Assembly: GCA_003242685.1 (NCBI GenBank)
Contig: QGVD01000008.1
Location: 1 to 64,000 of the forward strand
Reading direction: 5' to 3'
Length of the DNA stretch: 64,000 nt
Source: Pseudomonadota bacterium
GTDB lineage: Bacteria > Pseudomonadota > Gammaproteobacteria > Steroidobacterales > Steroidobacteraceae
Part shown: one piece after another, positions 41,391 to 51,176 of the stretch
How positions within the stretch are numbered: the first letter of the stretch is position 1
How the letters are laid out: each line of letters opens with the position of its first letter
Notes under the pieces: generated by a model
What the model was told of the DNA's origin: nothing
Database searches by the model: none
The model's input: only the letters and a program-made list of their open reading frames with translations
Made by a program: the position numbers and the translations under genes

Positions 41391-43481
41391 ATGCGTGCAT
41401 TGAAGATCATCGGCGGCGTGCTCGCCGCCCTCGTCGCGATCGTGGTGCTCGGCGTGATCGCGCTCGTGCTGTGGGTCGATCCGAACGACTACCGCGACGA
41501 CATCGAGCAGCTCGTCGAACGCCATACCGGCCGCCCGCTCGAGATCGGCGGCTCCATGGATCTCGACGTGTTCCCGTGGCTCGCTCTGCGCGTAGAGGAC
41601 GTGCGCCTCGGCAATCCCCCGCAGTTCGGAGAGGAGCCCTTTCTCACCGTTGCGCGTGCCAACGTCGGCGTCAAGCTCCTGCCGCTGCTGCGCAGGAATC
41701 TCGAAGTGAGCCGCGTTGCAGTCGAGGGCCTGTCGGTCACGCTCATCGGCCGCGGAGAGGGAGTCAACAACTGGAGCGATCTCGGCGGCTCCGATGAAGA
41801 AGAGCCGGCAGCGGAAGGGGAAGCCCCGCAGACACGCATCGCCGGCATCGATGTCACCGGCGCAACCATCGTCTATCGCGACGAAGCGGAAGGCAGCGTG
41901 CTGCGGCTGTCCGAGCTCGAGCTGCACACCGGAGCGATCGGCGGCGGTGCTCCCGTGGATGCGACGGCGAGCTTCGCGTTCGATCAGGGCGAGCCGCAGC
42001 CCCTCGCGAGAGTGAAGCTGAAGACGATCGCGCATCTGCCCGCGGGCGCATCGCACGTCGAGCTGCGCGATCTCAGCGCGGATGCGGAGTGGTTCGGTGC
42101 ACCCGAAGAGGCTGGCGGCGCGGCGGGGCGCTCCAGCGAGGCGCTCCCCATTTCGGTGCGTGCCGAGTCTCTCGTGCTCGATTGGGAAGCGGAGACGCTG
42201 TCACCCACTTCGCTCGAGCTGCGGGTCGGCTCCGTGCCGCTCACCGTCACGGCGCAGGGCGAGAAGCTCTTCTCCGAGCGGGTCGTGACCGGCGAGATCT
42301 CCATCCCGCGCATGTCGCTGCGCAAGGCGCTGCCGGAGCTCGGCGTGGAGCTGCCGGAAACGGCCGATCCGTCCGTGCTGACGAAGTTCGAGTTGAAGGG
42401 GAGCTACCGGCTCACCGAGACCGCGCTGCGGCTCCCGCAGCTCGATCTTCTGCTCGACGACACACGCGTCCGAGGCTCGGCGGGCATCGAGGATCTCGAG
42501 AAGATGGCGCTCGCCTTCGACCTCAACGTGGACGCGATCAACGTCGATCGCTACCTCGGGCCCGAGAAGGAGGAGGCCTCGAAGGGCGGCGCCGCGCAGG
42601 CGGAGGAACCGACCGAGCTGCCCCTCGATGCGCTGCGCGAGCTCAACGCCAAGGGCTCGCTCGCGATCGGACGCGCGGTGCTCGCGGGGCTCGAGTTCAG
42701 CGACATCCGTCTGCCGCTGTCGGCGAGCGGCGGCCTGGTGAGGGTCGGACCGACGCAGGCGCGTCTCTTCGGCGGATCGTACGGCGGCAACATCGTGCTC
42801 GATGCCCGTCAGGCGCAGGCGCGTCTGTCGCTCGACGAGCGCGCGCGCGACATCGACATCGGTGCGCTCATGAAGGCGGCGTTCGAAACGGACCGCGTGA
42901 GCGGCAGGGGCGACGCGAGCGCGGTGCTGAAGGCGGTGGGCAATACGGACGCGGCGATTCTCGCCTCACTCAGCGGGAGAATCGAGGCGAACGTGCGCGA
43001 AGGTGCGTTCAACGGCGTCGATCTGCTGTACGAGCTGCGGCGTGCATACGCGCTGTGGAAGCGCGAGCCGATCCCGGCGCGCGCGGGCGGCGAGCCGCGC
43101 ACCGCGTTCAGGACTCTCTCGGGCAGCGCGGTGCTCGATCAGGGCGTGATGCGCAACGACGATCTGCGCGTCGAGACGGACATCCTGCGCGCGAGCGGCA
43201 AGGGCACGATCGATCTCAACAGCAAGGCCATCGACTATCGCCTCGTGGCCGAGGTCTACAGGCTGCCCTCCGAAGGTGCAGGCGCGGAGATGACGGACCT
43301 CAAGGCCGCGGAGATACCGATCACCATCACGGGCACGCTCGATGACATGTCGGTGCGCCCGGATCTGGCCTCGCTCGTGAAGGAACGCGTGCGCAAGGAA
43401 GTGACCGAAAGGGTGGAGGAGAAGAAGGAAGAGCTCAAAAAGAAGCTCGGTGACAGGCTGAAGGACCTGCTCAACCGATGA
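41391..43481 (+). CDS. AsmA family protein
   Basis: A 696-residue AsmA-like protein: one N-terminal inner-membrane anchor (about 5-27), then long beta-rich periplasmic repeats with the family start VDPNDYRDDIEQLVERHTGRPL and the C-terminal AsmA-2 region (LSGRIEANVREGAFNGVDL). AsmA-like proteins are thought to form lipid-carrying bridges between the two membranes. The end is a charged coiled coil rich in Lys/Glu. ATG 41391 has AGGAG 15 bases upstream, which is rather far. Divergent from the kinase-TonB operon; followed by a 252-base AT-richer gap. Confidence 0.9.
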   Translation: MRALKIIGGVLAALVAIVVLGVIALVLWVDPNDYRDDIEQLVERHTGRPLEIGGSMDLDVFPWLALRVEDVRLGNPPQFGEEPFLTVARANVGVKLLPLLRRNLEVSRVAVEGLSVTLIGRGEGVNNWSDLGGSDEEEPAAEGEAPQTRIAGIDVTGATIVYRDEAEGSVLRLSELELHTGAIGGGAPVDATASFAFDQGEPQPLARVKLKTIAHLPAGASHVELRDLSADAEWFGAPEEAGGAAGRSSEALPISVRAESLVLDWEAETLSPTSLELRVGSVPLTVTAQGEKLFSERVVTGEISIPRMSLRKALPELGVELPETADPSVLTKFELKGSYRLTETALRLPQLDLLLDDTRVRGSAGIEDLEKMALAFDLNVDAINVDRYLGPEKEEASKGGAAQAEEPTELPLDALRELNAKGSLAIGRAVLAGLEFSDIRLPLSASGGLVRVGPTQARLFGGSYGGNIVLDARQAQARLSLDERARDIDIGALMKAAFETDRVSGRGDASAVLKAVGNTDAAILASLSGRIEANVREGAFNGVDLLYELRRAYALWKREPIPARAGGEPRTAFRTLSGSAVLDQGVMRNDDLRVETDILRASGKGTIDLNSKAIDYRLVAEVYRLPSEGAGAEMTDLKAAEIPITITGTLDDMSVRPDLASLVKERVRKEVTERVEEKKEELKKKLGDRLKDLLNR

Positions 43482-43733
43482 GGGTGCCGGACGTGAAGAC
43501 GAGCCGACCCGAATCAGTAACTTGTACGCCTCGAGAGCGGTCGAGTGCAACGGGTATGCATCTTGCTTTGCCTCATTGAACGATTCGGCGTTGTGATCGT
43601 CTTAACGAGAAGATCCCGGCACAAACTAGAGGACCGTCACGCTCCGTGATATCGATTGGATTTAAGTTAAGGACAAGGCTCGCGAAGGCGACGCCGCGAG
43701 CGAAACGAGCTCCATGCGCGGGAGGGAAGGACG

Positions 43734-45689
43734 ATGCGCCAGCCGACTGAAGTCGATCCGGTCCGCCGCTCCGATTTCCTCGAGTCACTGAGCTCCTTCA
43801 GCAAGCTGCATCGGGCACAGCGCTGGGAGGGGACCTTCGGTGAGTTCCTCGAGAACATCCTGCCGCAGAACCCCGCAGCGCTGGCCCGCACGAGTCACGA
43901 GTACATCTGGGACATGCTCCGCTGGCACGGGCGTGCCGCATCCCCGGACGCGAGCGAGAGCGTCAAGGCGCGCGAGCTGTTCCGCCGCGAGCTGTTCGGC
44001 ATCGACGAGCCGCTCTCGCGGGTCGTCGACTACTTCAAGGCGGCCGCGGCGGGATCCGATGTCGGCAGGCGGCTACTGCTGCTGCTAGGCCCGCCGTCCG
44101 GAGGCAAGTCCACGCTGGCGATACTGCTCAAGCGTGGACTTGAGGAGTACAGCCGCACCGACGAAGGCGCGCTGTACGCGATCAAAGGCTCCCCCCTCCA
44201 CGAGAACCCCCTCAACCTCATCCCCTCCAGTCTCCGCGCGGAATTCCGGGACACCTACGGCATCGAGATAACCGGCGAGCTCTCGCCCTGGGCCCGGGAC
44301 TTCGTCGAGCGCGAGTTCGACGGCGACTTCCTCAGGGTACCCGTGGAGCGCATCTTCCTGTCGGAGGCGTCCCGCGTCGGAATCGGCACCTACGCTCCGC
44401 ACGACCCCACGACGGCGGACATCGCCGACCTCGTGGGCTCGGTCGACCTGGCGAAGGTGGCTCAGATCGGCGACGAGGGCGATCCGCGCGCCTGGTCGTG
44501 GTCGGGCGCGGTCTACGCGGCGAGCCGCGGGATCCTCGAGATGATCGAGATCCTCAAGGTGAAGCGCGAGTTCCTCTACCTGCTGCTCACCATGACGCAG
44601 GAGAAGAACGTCAAGGTCTCGCGCTTCCCGCTGATCCATCTGGACGAGACCATCGTCGCGCACACGAACCTCGCCGAGTTCCACAAGTTCCTTCAGGAGA
44701 AGGAGAACGAGGCGCTGCTCGACCGCATGGTGATCATCAAGGTCCCCTATGCGCTGTCGTACAAGGACGAGGCCCGGATCTACCAGAAGCTCGTCGCGAG
44801 CGCGCCCGCGTTCCGCAACGTGCACCTCGACCCGCACGTGCTCAATCTCGCGGCCGTGTTCGCGATCCTGACGCGCCTGGCGAAGCCCGAGCGCGAGGGG
44901 CTCGACCTGCCGAAGAAGGTGCGCCTGTACGCGGGCGAGGCGGTGGAGGGCGTTCCTGAGACTGAAGCGCAGCGGCTGCGCGCCGAGGCGCCCGACGAGG
45001 GCATGACCGGGGTCAGCCCGCGCTTCGTCATCAACGCGATCTCGAACGCCATCACGCGCAGCAACGTGCAGAGCCTGACGAGCATGGACCTGCTGCTCGC
45101 GCTCAAGGACGCGATCGAGAACGACGCCCGCATCGACGCCAAGCAGAAGAAGGTGTGGATCGATCACCTGGTGACGGCGCGCAAGGAGTTCTACAACCGG
45201 TGGGTCAAGGAGGACGTCCACCGGGCGATGTTCGCCTCCTTCGAGGAGGAGGCGCAGCAGCTCCTCGAGAAGTACCTGGACGAGGTCGAGGCGGCGCTCG
45301 ATCACCGGCAGGTGACCGACCCGATCACGGGCGAGACGCGCCCGGCGGACGAGCGCTTCCTCCGCTCGGTCGAGGAGAAGATCAAGGTTTCCGACTCGGG
45401 CAAGCTGTCCTTCCGTCAGGAGGTCGTGCGCAAGGCGATGGTCGCGTTCAAGGCGGGCGAGAAGTTCAAGCTCTCGAGCCACGCCCGCATGCGCGAGGCC
45501 ATCGAGCAGTACCTCTTCGAGGAGCGGCGCGACGTGCTCCGCCTCGTCACCTCGACGACGCGCCCGGACGACGAAGCCAGGCAGAAGATTTCGGTGGTGC
45601 AGCAGCGGCTCATCAACGAATATGGTTACGACGAGCACAGTGCCAAGGAAGCGTTGAGCTACGTGACGACGCTGCTCGCGCAGGAGTAG
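43734..45689 (+). CDS. prkA: PrkA/YeaG family serine protein kinase
   Basis: A 651-residue AAA+-type protein of the PrkA family with P-loop GPPSGGKST (119-127) in the N-terminal AAA_PrkA domain and a C-terminal PrkA domain. E. coli YeaG is produced under nitrogen starvation and stationary phase; family members have been reported as Ser kinases and also as AAA+ proteases. The ATG follows GGAGGGAAGG. It heads the operon prkA-yeaH-spoVR. The upstream 252 bases include an AT-rich stretch at about 43650-43680 which probably carries the promoter; the sigma factor cannot be told. Confidence 0.96.
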   Translation: MRQPTEVDPVRRSDFLESLSSFSKLHRAQRWEGTFGEFLENILPQNPAALARTSHEYIWDMLRWHGRAASPDASESVKARELFRRELFGIDEPLSRVVDYFKAAAAGSDVGRRLLLLLGPPSGGKSTLAILLKRGLEEYSRTDEGALYAIKGSPLHENPLNLIPSSLRAEFRDTYGIEITGELSPWARDFVEREFDGDFLRVPVERIFLSEASRVGIGTYAPHDPTTADIADLVGSVDLAKVAQIGDEGDPRAWSWSGAVYAASRGILEMIEILKVKREFLYLLLTMTQEKNVKVSRFPLIHLDETIVAHTNLAEFHKFLQEKENEALLDRMVIIKVPYALSYKDEARIYQKLVASAPAFRNVHLDPHVLNLAAVFAILTRLAKPEREGLDLPKKVRLYAGEAVEGVPETEAQRLRAEAPDEGMTGVSPRFVINAISNAITRSNVQSLTSMDLLLALKDAIENDARIDAKQKKVWIDHLVTARKEFYNRWVKEDVHRAMFASFEEEAQQLLEKYLDEVEAALDHRQVTDPITGETRPADERFLRSVEEKIKVSDSGKLSFRQEVVRKAMVAFKAGEKFKLSSHARMREAIEQYLFEERRDVLRLVTSTTRPDDEARQKISVVQQRLINEYGYDEHSAKEALSYVTTLLAQE

Positions 45690-45722
45690 CTCGGCCACCG
45701 GCTCGCGGGAGAGACGAAAGTC

Positions 45723-46898
45723 ATGAGCGAGCGCAGCGACAACAACACATCCGCCTTCGGGCTATCGAAGTGGTATGAGTTGTTCTCGCGCGGCGCGCGC
45801 GACTGGCTGCGGCACGACGAGAAGGTGCGCGAGTCGGTACGTCAGCACCTGCCGCAGATCATCGCCGGAGCCGACGTCATCAACCACGGCGCGCGCACGG
45901 TGCGCGTGCCGGTGCGCATGCTGGAGCACTACCACTTCCGGCTGCGCCGTCCCGAGGAAGCGCAGGGCGTCGGCCAGGGCAACGCCAAGCCGGGCGACGT
46001 GCTGGCCGACCCGTCCCGCGATCAGGGCAGCCACGACAAGGGGCCGGGCGGGCGCGACGAAGGCGAGATCCAGCTCCTCCTCGAGATCAAGATCGACGAC
46101 ATCGTCGACTGGCTCTGGGAGGAGATGCAGCTCCCGAATCTCAAGGCGCGCATCGGACCCTCGGAAGAGACGGACTGGATCCGCGAGGGCTGGGACCGCC
46201 GGGGCGCGCGTTCCCGCCTCGATCGGCGCCGCTCCTTCAAGGAGCTCGTCAAGCGCCGGGGCGTGCCGGGCTCGCCGCAGACGTTCACCGACGAGGACCT
46301 GCGCTACCGGCAGCTCGCGCGGCGCCGGCAGCCCGCCGTGCACGCGGTCGTGTTCTTTCTGCTCGACGTCTCCGGCAGCATGTCGGACCGCGATCGCAAG
46401 CTCGCGAAGACGTTCTTCTTCTGGGTCGTGCAGGGTCTGCGGCGCGCCTACCGCTCGCTCGAGACCGTGTTCGTCGCGCACACGACCGAGGCGTGGGAGT
46501 TCTCGGAGAACGAGTTCTTCCAGGTCACCGGCACCGGGGGCACCGTCGCTTCGACGGGTCTCGCGAAGGTGCGCGAGATCATCGACCAGCGCTTCAATCC
46601 CGGCCGCAGCAACATCTATCTCTTCTACGCATCCGACGGCGACAACTCGGTGAGCGACCACGCCGAGGCGCGTTCGCTCCTCGAGAGCATCGCGCGCGAC
46701 GCGTGCTTCTCCGGGTACGTCGAGGTGTCGTCGGGGCTGTCGCGCCATCTCGCCACCGAGACCGGACGGCTCTTCTCCGAGATCGCATCGGAAGGTCTTC
46801 CGGTCGGCAGCTACGTGCTGAACGACTACGACGACGTATGGGGCGCCGTGCGGCACTTCTTCACGGCCGAAAACGAGGCCATCGGAGGAACGGCGTGA
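45723..46898 (+). CDS. yeaH: YeaH/YhbH family protein (DUF444)
   Basis: A 391-residue DUF444 protein with a von Willebrand A-like domain: the metal-site motif LLDVSGSMSD lies near residue 214-223. The N-terminal part has the typical VRVPVRMLEHYHFR and the charged linker with DKGPGGRDEGEI. It is usually co-expressed with PrkA and needed for the same stress response; biochemical role unknown. Second gene of the operon, 33 bases after prkA and overlapping spoVR by four bases. Confidence 0.95.
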   Translation: MSERSDNNTSAFGLSKWYELFSRGARDWLRHDEKVRESVRQHLPQIIAGADVINHGARTVRVPVRMLEHYHFRLRRPEEAQGVGQGNAKPGDVLADPSRDQGSHDKGPGGRDEGEIQLLLEIKIDDIVDWLWEEMQLPNLKARIGPSEETDWIREGWDRRGARSRLDRRRSFKELVKRRGVPGSPQTFTDEDLRYRQLARRRQPAVHAVVFFLLDVSGSMSDRDRKLAKTFFFWVVQGLRRAYRSLETVFVAHTTEAWEFSENEFFQVTGTGGTVASTGLAKVREIIDQRFNPGRSNIYLFYASDGDNSVSDHAEARSLLESIARDACFSGYVEVSSGLSRHLATETGRLFSEIASEGLPVGSYVLNDYDDVWGAVRHFFTAENEAIGGTA

Positions 46899-48259
46899 GC
46901 GGCGGTTCCTGGCAGGACTACGTCAAGCGCCTCGAGGAGCTCGCCACGAGCGAGGGGCTCAGGTTCCACCCGGTCGACTTCGAGGCCGTTCCCGACAGCT
47001 TCATGATGGAGATCGCGGTCTACGGGCTTCCGGTGCGCATGCCGCACTGGTCGTTCGGGGTCCGCTACATCTATCAGCTCATCCAGCGGCACATGGGCCA
47101 CTCGCGGCTCTTCGAGGTCGTCTTCCCGGGCAATCCGGGTCATGCGTATCTCTCGGAGAGCAACGGCCTCGCCGAGAACGTGCTCGTGACCGCGCACGTG
47201 CTCGGGCACGCGGACTTCTCGCGTAACAATCTCCTGTTCAGGCGCTGCCAGGAGCAGGTGAGCGAGCACATCGTGGAGCACGCCGCGAGCCACGCGCGGC
47301 AGATCCAGCAGGCCATCGAGCTGTACGGCATGCACCGGGTCGAGACGGTGCTCGACGCGGCGCTCGCGCTCGAGCAGCACATCGACATCGATCTGCCGCT
47401 GCGCCGCGAGCGTTATCCCGAGTACCTCGAGGAGCCGAAGCCGCCCGTCGACGACGACTTCCGCCGCCGCTTCGCCGCGCTCGATCCTGTGAGCGCGGAT
47501 ACCGGCACGGAGACGCGCCGGCGCGCACCGGTTCCTCCTCACCCGGAGCGCGATCTGCTGTGGTTCATCGCGAACTACGCGCCGGAGATGGAGAGCTGGG
47601 AGCGGGACATCTTCCTCGCCGTGCGCGAGGAGTCGTTCTACTTCTATCCCGTGTTCGCCACGCAGATCATGAACGAGGGGTGGGCGTCGTACTGGCACGC
47701 ACGGCTGCTGCGCGAAGCGGACTTCATTCCGCAGCAGGCGTACGTGGACGCGATCAAGTGCCACTCCGACGTCGTGCGTCCGATCGCGGCGGATCAGCAG
47801 ATCGCGCTCAGCATCAATCCCTACCACCTCGGCTTCTCCATGTGGGAGAAGATCATCGAGGATCAGGGACTCGAGGCGGCGCGCCGCATCATGGAGCTCG
47901 ACGACGACTTCAGTTTCGTGCGCAACTATCTCACGCGCGACCTGGCCGAGGAGCTGGGGCTCTTCCGCTTCAGCGTGCGCGGCAACGGCCAGATCAAGGT
48001 GCTCGAGCACGATCTGCCGGCGCTCCACGAGAGTCTGCTCGCGCCGAAGTACAACTTCGGCGCGCCGACGGTGCGCGCCACTCACGTGCGCGTCGATGGA
48101 ACGCTCGAGCTCGAGCACGATCACGAGACCGACGGACGCGGTCTCGACATCGAGCGCAGCCGCAAGGTGCTCGAGTACATCCAGCGCGTGTGGCGCCGGC
48201 CCGTGCTGCTGCGTACGGTGGATCAGAACGGGTCGGGACTCGAGCTGACCGCGTCCTGA
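46895..48259 (+). CDS. SpoVR/YcgB family protein
   Basis: A 454-residue member of the SpoVR family (YcgB in E. coli). Family features include the early PVDFEAVPDSFMMEIAVYGLP, HVLGHADFSRNN, and MNEGWASYWHARLL, where His and Glu residues suggest a metal site. SpoVR affects spore cortex in Bacillus, but non-sporing bacteria keep it in an operon with prkA and yeaH, as here. It starts at GTG 46895, four bases after GGAGGAA, overlapping the yeaH stop. Confidence 0.95.
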   Translation: MSGGSWQDYVKRLEELATSEGLRFHPVDFEAVPDSFMMEIAVYGLPVRMPHWSFGVRYIYQLIQRHMGHSRLFEVVFPGNPGHAYLSESNGLAENVLVTAHVLGHADFSRNNLLFRRCQEQVSEHIVEHAASHARQIQQAIELYGMHRVETVLDAALALEQHIDIDLPLRRERYPEYLEEPKPPVDDDFRRRFAALDPVSADTGTETRRRAPVPPHPERDLLWFIANYAPEMESWERDIFLAVREESFYFYPVFATQIMNEGWASYWHARLLREADFIPQQAYVDAIKCHSDVVRPIAADQQIALSINPYHLGFSMWEKIIEDQGLEAARRIMELDDDFSFVRNYLTRDLAEELGLFRFSVRGNGQIKVLEHDLPALHESLLAPKYNFGAPTVRATHVRVDGTLELEHDHETDGRGLDIERSRKVLEYIQRVWRRPVLLRTVDQNGSGLELTAS

Positions 48260-48283
48260 GCCGCCGCGCTCCGGATTCCCGGC

Positions 48284-48526
48284 TCAGCGCAGCTCTTCCC
48301 GCTGCGCATTCTCCTTTCCGCGCCTGCGCTCTTCGGCCGCGGCGTCCGCAGGCTCCGCGCCCCAGTCCTCTTCGGCCTGCGACGTCGTGATGGACACGGG
48401 ATCGCTTGCCGGAAAGGTTTCCTCCAGCGCCTCATCGAGTTTGCGCTGCACGGCCTTGTGGCGACCCTCGGCCCGGGTCGGTGTGTGCGGAACGTCCATC
48501 GGGTCCGCTTTCCTGCGCTCGTTCAT
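48284..48526 (-). CDS. small hydrophilic protein with EETFPASDP motif
   Basis: An 80-residue charged, probably disordered protein. Its core ALEETFPASDPVSI is a motif I know from many short hypothetical proteins in proteobacteria; no function is established. ATG 48526 follows GAGAGGA by a good distance. It is convergent with spoVR and probably co-transcribed with the next small gene. Confidence 0.7.
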   Translation of the reverse strand: MNERRKADPMDVPHTPTRAEGRHKAVQRKLDEALEETFPASDPVSITTSQAEEDWGAEPADAAAEERRRGKENAQREELR

Positions 48527-48538
48527 GTGGTGGTCCTC

Positions 48539-48805
48539 TCAGCCGGGCATGCGGTTCTCGTCGAAGAGAATGCGGTTCGCAGGGTCCTGCGGCTCATCGT
48601 CGTCCTCGTCCGACCACGCCTGCCAGCCTGCGGCGTCGCGGGCCGGATGAGCGGGGGGATCGCGCATCGGCTCGTGCCTGCGGGGGTCGTCGGGCTCGGG
48701 CGTCGTCGGATCGTGCTCGGGCGGCTGCTTGCGCGGATCGGGATCCGGCGTGCCGGCCGGTCGCGAAGGCCCTCTGCCGGGCGCTCTGCGTTCGGTGCCT
48801 TCCAT
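48539..48805 (-). CDS. small Pro/Asp-rich disordered protein
   Basis: An 88-residue protein, unrecognised. Residues 15-60 are Pro/Asp/Arg-rich; the C-terminal third is acidic (WSDEDDDEPQDPANRILFDENRMPG-like composition, with the conserved-looking end NRILFDENRMPG). ATG 48805 has AGAGGAGC six bases upstream. It ends 12 bases before the 48284 gene starts, so the two small genes look like an operon. A non-coding origin cannot be excluded. Confidence 0.55.
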   Translation of the reverse strand: MEGTERRAPGRGPSRPAGTPDPDPRKQPPEHDPTTPEPDDPRRHEPMRDPPAHPARDAAGWQAWSDEDDDEPQDPANRILFDENRMPG

Positions 48806-49024
48806 GGATGCTCCTCTGCACGGGCGTGCCTGCAGGAGGAGCACGATACGGTCCCGCCCGAACGAGTACCTTCATGGCTCGAACTGCCGAGCTGTCGCTG
48901 CAACGGCGTGTGCGTTCAGGCTGTCGCCGTGCAGCGTGCCCGGGGAACGGGTAGCCGCGGATGCACTCCCGGGAGTAGGCTTTTCGGGCGAGCAGGTGCG
49001 CGCAACCTTGCCGGAGCATCCGCC

Positions 49025-51073
49025 ATGGGCTACACGACGCAGGGCATCCGCAACGTAGCACTTGTCGGTCAGGCCGGCTCCGGAAAGACGCTGCTCACGG
49101 AAGCGCTGCTGCTCGAGGCCGGCGCGATCCGCAGCAAGGGAAGCCTGCAGCGGGGCACGACGGTCAGCGATTTCGATCCGCAGGAGAAGCAGCTGCGGCA
49201 TTCGCTCGATTCCGCGATCTGCAGCTTCGACTGCGGCGACGTTCATCTGAATCTGATCGACACGCCCGGATATCCCGATTTCCTCGGGCGGACGCTCTCG
49301 GTGCTCGAGGCCGTCGAGTCCGTGGGCATCGTCGTGAGCGCCGCAACCGGGGTCGATTCCATGACGCAGCGGTACATGGAGTTCGCGCGCGACCGCGAGC
49401 TCTGCAGGCTCGTGATCGTCAACAGGATGGACGGCCGCGACGCGCATCCCGAGGCGGTGCTCGAGCAGCTGCGTGAACGGTTCGGGTCCGAATGTCTGCC
49501 GATCAACCTTCCGTCGCAGGGCGGCAGCAGCGTCGTCGACTGCTTCTTCAGTCCGCAGAACGTGCCGACCGATTTCTCGTCGGTCGAAAGCGCGCACACG
49601 CAGATCGTCGATCAGGTGGTGGAAGTCGACGAGGAGCTCATGGCTCTCTACCTCGAGCAGGGTCAGGAGCTCTCGCCGGAGCAGCTCCACGATCCGTTCG
49701 AGAAGGCGCTGCGCGAGGGGCACCTCGTGCCCGTCTGCTTCGTGTCGGCGGAAACCGGCGCCGGCGTGCCGCAGCTCCTCGAGGTGCTGAAGAGGCTCAT
49801 GCCGAATCCCATGGAAGGCAATCCGCCGCCGTTCATGAAGGGCAGCGGCGAGCAGGCCGTGCGTGTGCGCGTGAGCCCCGACCCGTCGGCGCACGTCGTG
49901 GCGCACGTGTTCAGGATCAGCATCGATCCGTACGTCGGGAAGCTCGGCGTGATCCGCGTGCATCAGGGCACCATCCGGACGGGCGCGCAGCTCTTCGTGG
50001 GCGATGCGCGCAAGCCGTTCAAGGTGGCGCATCTCTATCGCCTCATGGGCAAGGACACCGTCGAGGTTCCGCAGGCGATACCCGGCGACATCTGTGCCCT
50101 TGCGAAGGTGGACGAGCTGCACTTCGACGCGGTGCTGCACGATTCGCACGACGAGGACGAGTTCCATCTCAAGTCGATAGTGTTCCCACCCGCGATGCTC
50201 GGCATCGCCATCGAGCCCGAGCGGCGCGGAGACGAGCAACGCCTCGCCGACGCGCTCCACAAGCTGACCGCAGAGGATCCGTGCGTGCGCGTCGAGCACA
50301 ACGCTGCGGTGAACGAGACGGTACTGTACGGCATGGGAGAGTTCCATCTGCGCGTCCTGCTCGAGCGCATGGCCGAGCGCTACGGCGTGCGGGTGAAGAC
50401 GCATCCACCGAGCATCCCGTACCGCGAGACGATCACGCGCGCCGCAGACGGACACCATCGTCACAAGAAACAGACGGGCGGCGCGGGCCAGTTCGGAGAG
50501 GTATTCCTGCGCGTCGAGCCGCTCGAGCGCGGTGCAGGCTTCGAGTTCGTCGACGAGGTGGTCGGCGGTGCGATCCCGGGACAGTTCATCCCCGCGGTCG
50601 AGAAGGGCGTGCGACAGGCGCTGGCCGAAGGCGCGATCGCGGGCTTTCCTATCCAGGACGTGCGCGTCGTGGTCTACGACGGCAAACATCATCCCGTCGA
50701 TTCGAAGGAGATCGCGTTCGTCACCGCGGGCCGCAAGGCGTTCCTCGATGCGGTACAGAAGGCGGGTCCCATCGTGCTCGAGCCCATCGTGCGGGTGGAG
50801 ATCACCGCGCCGTCGAGCAGCATCGGCGACATCACCGGGGATCTCGCCACGAAGCGCGCGCGTATCAATGGCAACAGCACACTGCCGGGGCAGCGCGCGA
50901 GAGTGACCGCGCTCGTGCCGCTCGCCGAGATGACCGACTATCAGTCACGCCTCAAGGCGTTGACCGGTGGCGAGGGTACGTACTCGATGGAATTCAGCCA
51001 TCATGATCCCGCGCCTGTCCGCAGGCAGCAGGAGCTGATGCAGGCCTGGAAGCCCAGGGAAGCGGAGGCCTGA
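49025..51073 (+). CDS. elongation factor G-like GTPase (FusA2-type)
   Basis: A 682-residue translational-type GTPase with all EF-G domains, close in length to EF-G. The P-loop is GQAGSGKT (15-22). The G3 motif is DTPGYPDF (79-86), so the catalytic His of EF-G is Tyr here, and the G4 motif is NRMD (133-136) instead of NKMD. Domain IV has the Gly-rich RHKKQTGGAGQFGEV. These changes are typical of EF-G-like paralogues rather than the housekeeping factor, which would lie in the str operon. Role unknown: ribosome-associated but perhaps slow or regulatory. No obvious partner genes. Confidence 0.9.
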   Translation: MGYTTQGIRNVALVGQAGSGKTLLTEALLLEAGAIRSKGSLQRGTTVSDFDPQEKQLRHSLDSAICSFDCGDVHLNLIDTPGYPDFLGRTLSVLEAVESVGIVVSAATGVDSMTQRYMEFARDRELCRLVIVNRMDGRDAHPEAVLEQLRERFGSECLPINLPSQGGSSVVDCFFSPQNVPTDFSSVESAHTQIVDQVVEVDEELMALYLEQGQELSPEQLHDPFEKALREGHLVPVCFVSAETGAGVPQLLEVLKRLMPNPMEGNPPPFMKGSGEQAVRVRVSPDPSAHVVAHVFRISIDPYVGKLGVIRVHQGTIRTGAQLFVGDARKPFKVAHLYRLMGKDTVEVPQAIPGDICALAKVDELHFDAVLHDSHDEDEFHLKSIVFPPAMLGIAIEPERRGDEQRLADALHKLTAEDPCVRVEHNAAVNETVLYGMGEFHLRVLLERMAERYGVRVKTHPPSIPYRETITRAADGHHRHKKQTGGAGQFGEVFLRVEPLERGAGFEFVDEVVGGAIPGQFIPAVEKGVRQALAEGAIAGFPIQDVRVVVYDGKHHPVDSKEIAFVTAGRKAFLDAVQKAGPIVLEPIVRVEITAPSSSIGDITGDLATKRARINGNSTLPGQRARVTALVPLAEMTDYQSRLKALTGGEGTYSMEFSHHDPAPVRRQQELMQAWKPREAEA

Positions 51074-51088
51074 GGCAGCGCACGGGCG

Positions 51089-51142
51089 ATACAAACACTA
51101 CAAGAACGACAGACGCTACAAACATTACAAACACGACGAACG
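51089..51142 (+). repeat. two imperfect 27-bp tandem repeats in the hydroxylase leader
   Basis: Positions 51089-51115 and 51116-51142 are direct repeats with 21 of 27 bases identical. They are built of A and C (ACAAACA, TACAA) in a genome that is otherwise G-rich. They are followed by a small GGGTC/GACCC hairpin (51142-51158) and the ribosome site AGGGAGGA. The stretch lies in the presumed 5' leader of the hydroxylase gene and would be unstructured as RNA. Confidence 0.7.
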
Positions 51143-51176
51143 GGTCCACGAGAGACCCGAAGGGAGGAACGTTTCA

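Noticed and set aside
43482..43733. Sigma-54 or sigma-S promoter for prkA
   Set aside because: No GG-N10-GC element at the right spacing and no convincing extended -10; only an AT-rich stretch is visible.
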